62,174 bases of DNA, taken from contig CDMY01000189.1 of assembly GCA_001179505.1 (NCBI GenBank), positions 65,621 to 127,794 of the forward strand, read 5' to 3'. Source of the stretch: Vitrella brassicaformis (Eukaryota; Sar; Vitrellaceae). This document shows positions 56,237-62,174 of the stretch, piece by piece. Positions within the stretch are counted from its first letter, which is position 1, and each line of letters opens with the position of its first letter. The notes beneath the pieces are model-generated. The model did not search any database and was not told the origin of the DNA. It saw nothing but the letters and a program-made list of their open reading frames with translations. Made by a program: the position numbers and the translations under genes.

Positions 56237-57665
56237 GATGCCTTGTTCCTGCCGCACCATCCCGGCGGTCGCATGGCCGCTGCGGGAGGGGCGTCGCGGC
56301 AGCTGCTGCCCTTTGGCGGCTCGACATGGAGTGCGGGGGGCAACGTCAACGCACTCAGCATCGCACCACGGAAGCTGGACCTCATCACTTACGCATGCGG
56401 TGAGTGGGGGATGAGGTGAGCACCACGGTGGCTGGCCATTCCATCCATCCATCCACTGTTTCGGGTGTGTGTGTGTGTTTGTGTTGCTCGCTCAGTTGCC
56501 GTGCTGCTGATATTCGGCGCTGCCGGGCGTCTGTCCATCCACTGCTGCCCGGCGATATGGTCGCGTGACTGGTCACCCCCCGCCCCCTCCCTGACCTCCC
56601 CCCCTTTCAGAGACAACGCCTGTCTTCTCGAAGGCGACATCCGTCTGCTCCTCGCCCCCCAACGGCCACCAGACGGCGACTCGGCGGCCGCCACCAGCAA
56701 TCGCACTGGGAGCGACGCCGACGTCGACCGTCGGTACTCGCTGTTTCGGTCAGAGGAGGCGATGGTGGCCATTGTGTTGGGTGGCGGCCTGGAGGAGGGG
56801 GGCTGGGTGCTGAGTCACGTGCCGGCGCCGCCAAGGCACCAGGTGTATGCCTACAGGCGGGACGAGCAGGCGGGGAGCAGCGCGTTGCCCTACCTGGGTG
56901 GGGAGGCCTCGCGGTATGGTGCTTGGGCAAAGTTTGTGGCTGAGCACTATGAGTGCCTTCCGGAGTGGGTGCTGCTCATGCAAGGGCATAGGTAGGTCAG
57001 TCCAGTCAGGATCAGGTGCAGTGCCGTGCCGTCCACCCGGCCAGATTGGGGCGCTGTGGTGGCTGGCTGCGTGACTGTGTGCAGGTACATCGGCTCGAAG
57101 GACCTCTCGGTGTATGTGGACGACCTCAGCTGGCTGCCGTCAGTGTCAGAGGGCGACGCCGCGCGCCTGACGGTGTGGAGCCTCACCGACAAAGACGCCC
57201 ACGCCAAACACGCGAGCGCAAGCTGGTGAGCTGGGCGGCGGATGACACAAGGCACGGCGACCGACACTCACACACACACACACACACACAGACACAGACA
57301 CAGACACAGACACACACGCGCACTCTCCCTCTCTCTGCAGGCTCCGCAACCACCACCCCGAGGTCCTGCACGCATCCAGGTACATATTCCCGTCGTCCGA
57401 GCCCCTCCCCTCCTCCCTCACCTGGCTGCCCTCCCCCAACCTCGCCGTGCACCGGTCGCAGCTGCGGAAGCGGTCACAGCGGTTCTGGAAGGGCCTCCTG
57501 CACTGGCTTGTGGCCACGAGAATCGACGATGAGTGGCCCCTGGAGGCGGGCGTGGGTGAGGACGGTTTGTCGACCAAGGAGAGGGTGGTCGAGGTGACGC
57601 TGCCGCGGATACTGCAGACATCTGTGGCCGAGATGGGGAAGGCCTGGGGACAGGCCAGGGGGTGA
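56237..57665 (+). CDS. DUF3431-like (glycosyltransferase-like) domain protein with membrane anchor
   Basis: Exons 56237 (or ATG at 56273)-56399, 56496-56991, 57085-57225, 57341-57665. If it starts at 56273 it is a type II membrane protein: a 40-residue cytosolic head, anchor ITYACG/VAVLLIFGAAGRL, then a lumenal domain. That domain reads HQVYAYRRDEQAGSSALPYL, GGEASRYGAWAKFVAEHYEC, LPEWVLLMQGHR and YVDDLSWL, matching the DUF3431 pattern (YNK...N.GREAxTYLxxIxxHYxxLPxxxxFLQG) with some key positions changed. It ends LRKRSQRFWKGLLHWLVATR and VAEMGKAWGQARG. Such proteins are presumed Golgi or ER glycan enzymes. It may instead be the C-terminal half of the preceding membrane protein through a 67-nt intron. 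Confidence 0.5.
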
Positions 57666-57983
57666 GATGAGGTTGGACGGGGTGGGACGGGACGGCGGGT
57701 CTGTAGTTTGGTTTGGTCCGTTGGTTGCTTGCTTGCTGGCTGACTGGTTGTGTGTGCGTTCCTTCTTTTCCTTCATGGTTGTACAGAGAGGGTGCCTGCC
57801 TCGTGTGCGTGTGTGTGATGTGACTCAGTGACCTTAAGTGGACAGATTGACAGGCAGACAAAATAAAAGTGGCAGTACATTGTAAATTTGTTGACCCCCA
57901 ACCGCAGGTTGCTGACGTCGTGGCTCATCGATTTGGCGGCCACGCGACGGCCACAGCGCACACAGCAGATCAAGATTGCAGCA

Positions 57984-59275
57984 ATGATGACGGGTGCCGG
58001 CGGCAGCATTTTCCTTCTGGTGGTGTTGATCTTCGCCACCGTCCTGCCCCTGGCCCGTTGCCAACACGCACCTGAGGCGGATGAGGATGTTGACTACGTG
58101 GTAGTGGGTGGCGGTGCGGCGGGCATTCCCCTGGCGTACACCCTTGCTGAAATGGGCAAGACGGTGCTGCTGATTGAGAGGGGCGGCGTGCGCACCGAGA
58201 ACAAGAGAGAAACGTATCCCATCAAGGCCTATGGCATAGAGCTCCTCAACAAGGATATCGCACAGGAAGTTTTGACATGTAGGCGACACACGCACACGGA
58301 CACGCACAACCACACACTGTGCACGTCTGTTTGTGTGTTTGCCTTGTGCCTGCAGTGGACAAGTTCCTGACCCACGTGCCGAGCCTCCTGTGTGGGGGGA
58401 CCTGCATCAACGGAGGGGTGTACATCGAGGAGACGGCCGAGTACTTCAACTTCCTCGAAGAGAAATTTGGCTCCAAGTTCGACAAACAGCTCGTCAACGC
58501 GGTATGATGACCTACCGACCGACGACTGACGGCCACGTCTTTCTCCCTGTGTATGTCATGCAGTCGTACGAGTGGGTCAGACAGCAAATTGCCCAGCCGA
58601 TGGGGCTGCCCAAGGAGTACTCCGAGGCGTTGATTGGCGGTCTCACAGACCTGGACTTCAAGCCATACGTCGGCCCGTCGGTGAGCGCCACCATCGGCTC
58701 CTGGAATGGGTTCTCCATCTTTGAAAACGATGGGAAACACCTCTCGCCCGATCGGTTCCGGTTTGCGAGCGATATCCTGGCGCTGGGGGGCCTGGCTGAG
58801 CCGCCAGGGCCGCCTAGTACCCTGAAGATACTCACCCGGCATGAGGTCCTGAAGGTCGAGTTCGACACATCTGGGGAAAAGCCGAAGGCGACTTGCGTGG
58901 TTTACAGGGCGTCCCCTGGCGAGTTCGACAGGATCGACTCCCGTGCGAACGCGGGGCTGAAGACCAGACCAGGCGTCGGGGAAAAGCTGGACGTCGGCAA
59001 GGATGACGGCGACGATGGCGGCAAAGAGCTGAAGCGCGCCTGCATTAAGGAGGAGGGGGGAGAGATCTTCCTGAGTGCTGGGGCGCTGATGAGTCCGGTG
59101 ATCTTGATGAACTCTGGGGTCGGGCCGAAGGATGTGGTGGAGAAGGTCATGAAGAAGAAGGGAGGCAAGCTCGTCAAGGACATCCCGCAGCTAGGTCGGC
59201 CCCTCTCTCTCCCCTTCTCTCCCTCTCTCTCTCTCTCTCTGGCTGTGCGCACACCTCTCCCCGCCCACACACACA

Positions 59276-59306
<31 letters not shown>

Positions 59307-61646
59307 GTGATTGTATGTCCACCCACCAGGCCAGAACTTACACGAGAGGTGGTCCGTGCAGTTCGGCGTCTTCTTCAAGAAGCCCGCACCGGAAAACCCG
59401 GCGGGCGAGTTCCCCGTCACCATCACCTCGGTCAACGGAATGAAGCAGCTCCGGCTCTCTGAGGACTGTCCTGAAGACTTTGGGTGAGTGAGTACTATGC
59501 ATGGATGGATGGATCTCATCTGGAGGTGTCTGTAAGTCAGAACAAATGCGCCACTCGTGTGTGTGCAGGTTTAACACGACGCCCGAGTGCCTGTACGTGT
59601 CTGTCGAGGAGGGCAGTGGGGCTACGTTTGCAGGCCTGGTCGTGTCCACCAGAGCTGCCTTCCCCGTTGTCATTCGCACCCTGCCGTACGTGACACCAAG
59701 GAAGAAGATCAGAACGGACCTCGCGCAGCCAGCAAGTGTGTCTGTCTGTCTGTCTGCCTGGGTTTGTCTGTCAGGGAAGTGGACTTTCTTGCCGACCTGC
59801 TGACAGAGTGTGTTGTGGAGAAGAGAGATACACTCCTGTGCGTCATTTTCCGGCCGACATTCGAGTGCACCGAGTAAGCCAGCGAGCAGAGCGGCCTGGT
59901 CTGGTCCGAGAGACACCACATCCTCTACAAGCGCGCCAATGTGGTTGATTGGTTCGTTCATTCAGTCGGACCGCTGGGTGGATTGCATTCCCCCCGGTGC
60001 CCAAGTCGCGGGGCTTCGTCACTGTCAGCGAGGATGGTATGCTCATATGCTCAGATACAGACAGACAGACAGACAGACGCTGGTGCTGCCCACCGGCGAC
60101 TGCAATGCATTGTCCGTCGTGTGTGTGCCGACTGACACCACCCACTCAGGAGAGCCAATCGTCAAGGCCGGCTACCTCACGGACGAGGGCGGCGAGGACC
60201 TCAACACTGCCGTCCTCGGACTCGAGACGCTCCTGCGGGTACGTCAGGGAGACGGTGGATGGATGGATGGATGGCTGTGTGTCGACTGGTGTGTGTATGA
60301 TGGCTCGGTACGTGTGTGTGTGTGTGCAGGTGCTGGGGAGTGGTCGCTTCGACGAGTTGCTTGATAGGCGCGGTCCGCAGTCTTGCGTCATCTACATCTT
60401 GAACAAGCTGGTGGACGTGCTCATCCTGACCACACGAGCGCTGCCATTCCCCTTCCCGGGAGATAAGTCCCTGGGGGTGCGCACCCGCCCACACACCAAC
60501 ACACACATATTCATGTGTCTCCCTCTGTGTGTGTGTGTGTGTGTGTGTGTTGTGTCGTCAGGGGGACCTCCTGGCCGATCTCGACGAGTTATCTTTCCTC
60601 GGCAGGGAGCAGGAAAGTGACGAGGACAAGGCAGCAAGACCCAAGGGAACCGGCGACCGGACCCTGTTGCAGGATGCCCTGGTGTGGGCGGAGCTGCAGA
60701 AGCGGAAGGAGGCCGCCCTTGAAAAGAGCAGGAAGGCCTGGCGGGAGGGCAAGGGACAGGGAGAGGGGGAGGGCGACGCCGAGCCCCAGTGGAGGGGCGA
60801 CAAGGGCCCGGTCGCCGATTGGCTTAGGGAACAGGTGGCCCTGGCCTCGGAGGTGCCCGCTGAGCCGGTGCGCTTAGCCACCAACCCAGTCACCGTGTTC
60901 CTGCATGGATGGATCTGGCCCCTCTCTCTCTATGTGTGTGCGTGTGTGTGATCAGGAGAGTGGTCTGGAAGACCTGAAGTGCGAGCTGGTCGACTCGGAG
61001 GAGTGCGAGAGGCGGCGGCAGCTGAAGCATGCCCAGCAATTCGCCATCCTGCCCACCCTGCCGACAGGTGACGCTTGACGTGACGCCCACAGCCAGTCGA
61101 ACAGCTCAGCTCAGCCACATACCCACCCACACAAGACGAGACTTTCTGTATGGTCAGATTTGTACGACCGCGAGGAGATGGAGGGGGTCATCAAGACGCA
61201 CGGGAACGGGATGTGGCATTGGTCCGGGTAAGTAACTGAGTGACTGAGTGGGTCGGCCTGCGTCCTTGTGTGTGGGTGTATCTGGTGTATCTGGGGTGTC
61301 TGTGTCTGTGTGTGTCTTTGTTGTTGTGTGCAGGTCATCGACGATGGGCGCTGTGGTCGATGAGAAGTTCCGCGTCCACGGCATAGACAATCTGAATATT
61401 GTCGATGCAGGAGTCTTCGGGCAGGTCCGTCAAAAGGCGTGTGTGTGTGTGTTCTGCTGACCTGCCTGTCTGCAACCCCTCTCTCTCTTTTTCTCTGTGT
61501 GTGTGTGTCTTTGTTGTGTGCTCACTGGATGGCATGGCTTGACGTGGCTGCAGGCGTCTCGAATGAACGTGCAGGCGCACAGCCTCATGGCTGGCAGAAT
61601 GGCAGGCTCGCAGAGGGCGATGGAGCAGCAGGAGGACAATAGATAG
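57984..61646 (+). CDS. Secreted GMC (glucose-methanol-choline) family FAD oxidoreductase
   Basis: FAD-dependent oxidase, dehydrogenase or lyase acting on an alcohol or cyanohydrin. Start at 57984 gives a signal peptide (GSIFLLVVLIFATVLPLARC). The Rossmann motif is YVVVGGGAAGIPLAYTLAE with IERGG as the acidic end of strand 2. Then LLCGGTCINGGVYIE corresponds to the GMC signature 1 (GGSSxxNGxxY), and EIFLSAGALMSPVILMNSGV to signature 2 (GAxxSPxLLxxSGI). C-terminal catalytic region: GMWHWSGSSTMGAVVDEKFR, VHGIDNLNIVDAGVFGQ and ASRMNVQAHSLMAG, with His in HWSG and Asn in NVQA as the likely catalytic pair. A Lys/Glu-rich insert (60.6-60.9 kb) is unusual for the family. Exons 57984-58278, 58356-58501, 58564-59194, 59330-59483, 59569-59685 are firm; later ones approximate. 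Substrate unknown. Confidence 0.85.
59278..59307 (+). repeat. (TGTC)n microsatellite in GMC oxidoreductase intron
   Basis: Seven tandem GTCT units in the intron before exon 4. Confidence 0.9.
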
Positions 61647-62174
61647 ATGACCGCAGGCAGCTCAGCTGCAGAGAGACGCACATAGGGGTTTATTTGGTGC
61701 GGTCGTGTGTGTGTGTGTGTGTTTCATTCATTCATTAATTCATGCATGCATCGGTTTTTTGTCGTTCTATCGTTCTACACTCGCACGCACGACAATCGAG
61801 AACGCAATTAAGTTACATAGCAATCGACAGGCGGTGTCTGTCTGATCTCTTTTGCTTTCATTCCTGTGTCTCTAAATCGGTCTGCCTGTCTATCTGTGTG
61901 TCTCTGTCTGTCTGTGTGTCCGCGTTGGGGGCGGGGTGGCGGGGCGGGGTGGTCATTCTCACTCACACCTTAAGACACAGAGAGAGACACCCTCGGAGAG
62001 CGAATGTGTGTGTGAGTGTGTGTGTGTCTGTGTGAGAGAATGTGCATTTGCCATTTTGTGTCAAGTCACCAGCTGATTGTCTTATTATGGTGACGCTAGC
62101 GCTATGCCGGGTGCCTGGGGCGGGTGGCGGGTGGCGGTGGGTGTCACGGCCGGCCGGCCACACACAGGTGACCT
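61647..62174. other. Intergenic region to window end
   Basis: No gene supported. A short inverted repeat GCAGCT/AGCTGC at 61658-61670, (GT)n at 61705-61722 and GT/CTGT-rich sequence to the end. Confidence 0.5.

Noticed and set aside
59278-59307. Regular short tandem repeats that could resemble a CRISPR array
   Set aside because: Tetra- and dinucleotide microsatellites with no spacers, in introns of a eukaryotic gene.

Overview
This is a gene-dense, GC-rich nuclear segment of a photosynthetic eukaryote. Most genes carry many short introns (about 60-150 nt) with GT...AG ends and very abundant (GT)n, (TGTC)n and (GGAT)n microsatellites. A PsbO precursor with a three-part leader (signal peptide, Phe at the cleavage site, lumenal signal) points to a red-lineage complex plastid. 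An IFT-A subunit (WDR19/IFT144) shows the organism builds flagella. Together with apicomplexan-like helical-repeat and secreted coiled-coil proteins, this suggests a chromerid alga such as Vitrella. The organism assignment is inference from gene content, not a database match.

Layout. 0-3.1 kb (-): 5' part of an alpha-amylase with starch-binding and fibronectin III domains, head to head with psbO (+, 3.5-4.9 kb). 5.4-7.4 kb (+): secreted class-3-like lipase. 8.3-10.2 kb (+): MFS transporter. 10.8-13.1 kb (-) and 13.4-16.5 kb (+): divergent pair of unrecognised proteins with signal peptides, the second a long coiled coil. 16.8-17.8 kb (-): retroelement fragment. 18.0-19.6 kb (+): HAD-like phosphatase. 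20.1-22.2 kb (-): unrecognised secreted protein. 22.7-23.8 kb (-): SELENOF-like protein without selenocysteine, head to head with OGG1 (+, 24.0-26.1 kb). 26.7-34.3 kb (-): WDR19/IFT144, head to head with an exon-repeat protein (+, 34.7-36.1 kb). 38.3-39.2 kb (-): PDCD5, head to head with NOC3 (+, 39.3-41.8 kb). 42.9-44.2 kb (+): secreted Cys-containing protein. 44.9-49.9 kb (-): organellar helical-repeat protein, head to head with PAF1 (+, 50.1-53.0 kb). 53.9-54.4 kb (-): DPY30. 54.7-57.7 kb (+): DMT-like membrane protein and DUF3431-like protein, possibly fused. 58.0-61.6 kb (+): GMC oxidoreductase.

There is no operon logic. The organising principle is divergent gene pairs with short shared promoters (104-472 bp). 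Two of these promoters share a telo-box, a GGCCCA site-II-like element and a 13-nt word. Related functions that lie close together are starch breakdown beside photosynthesis (amylase/psbO) and chromatin/transcription (PAF1/DPY30).

Three N-runs of exactly 300 are each flanked by the same sequence on both sides, so they look like unjoined contig overlaps rather than missing DNA. No single gene cluster reads as a new biological system. The strongest leads are the shared divergent-promoter module, sense-strand (GT)n in introns, the exon-repeat protein, and perfect hairpins about 100 nt downstream of NOC3 and PAF1.
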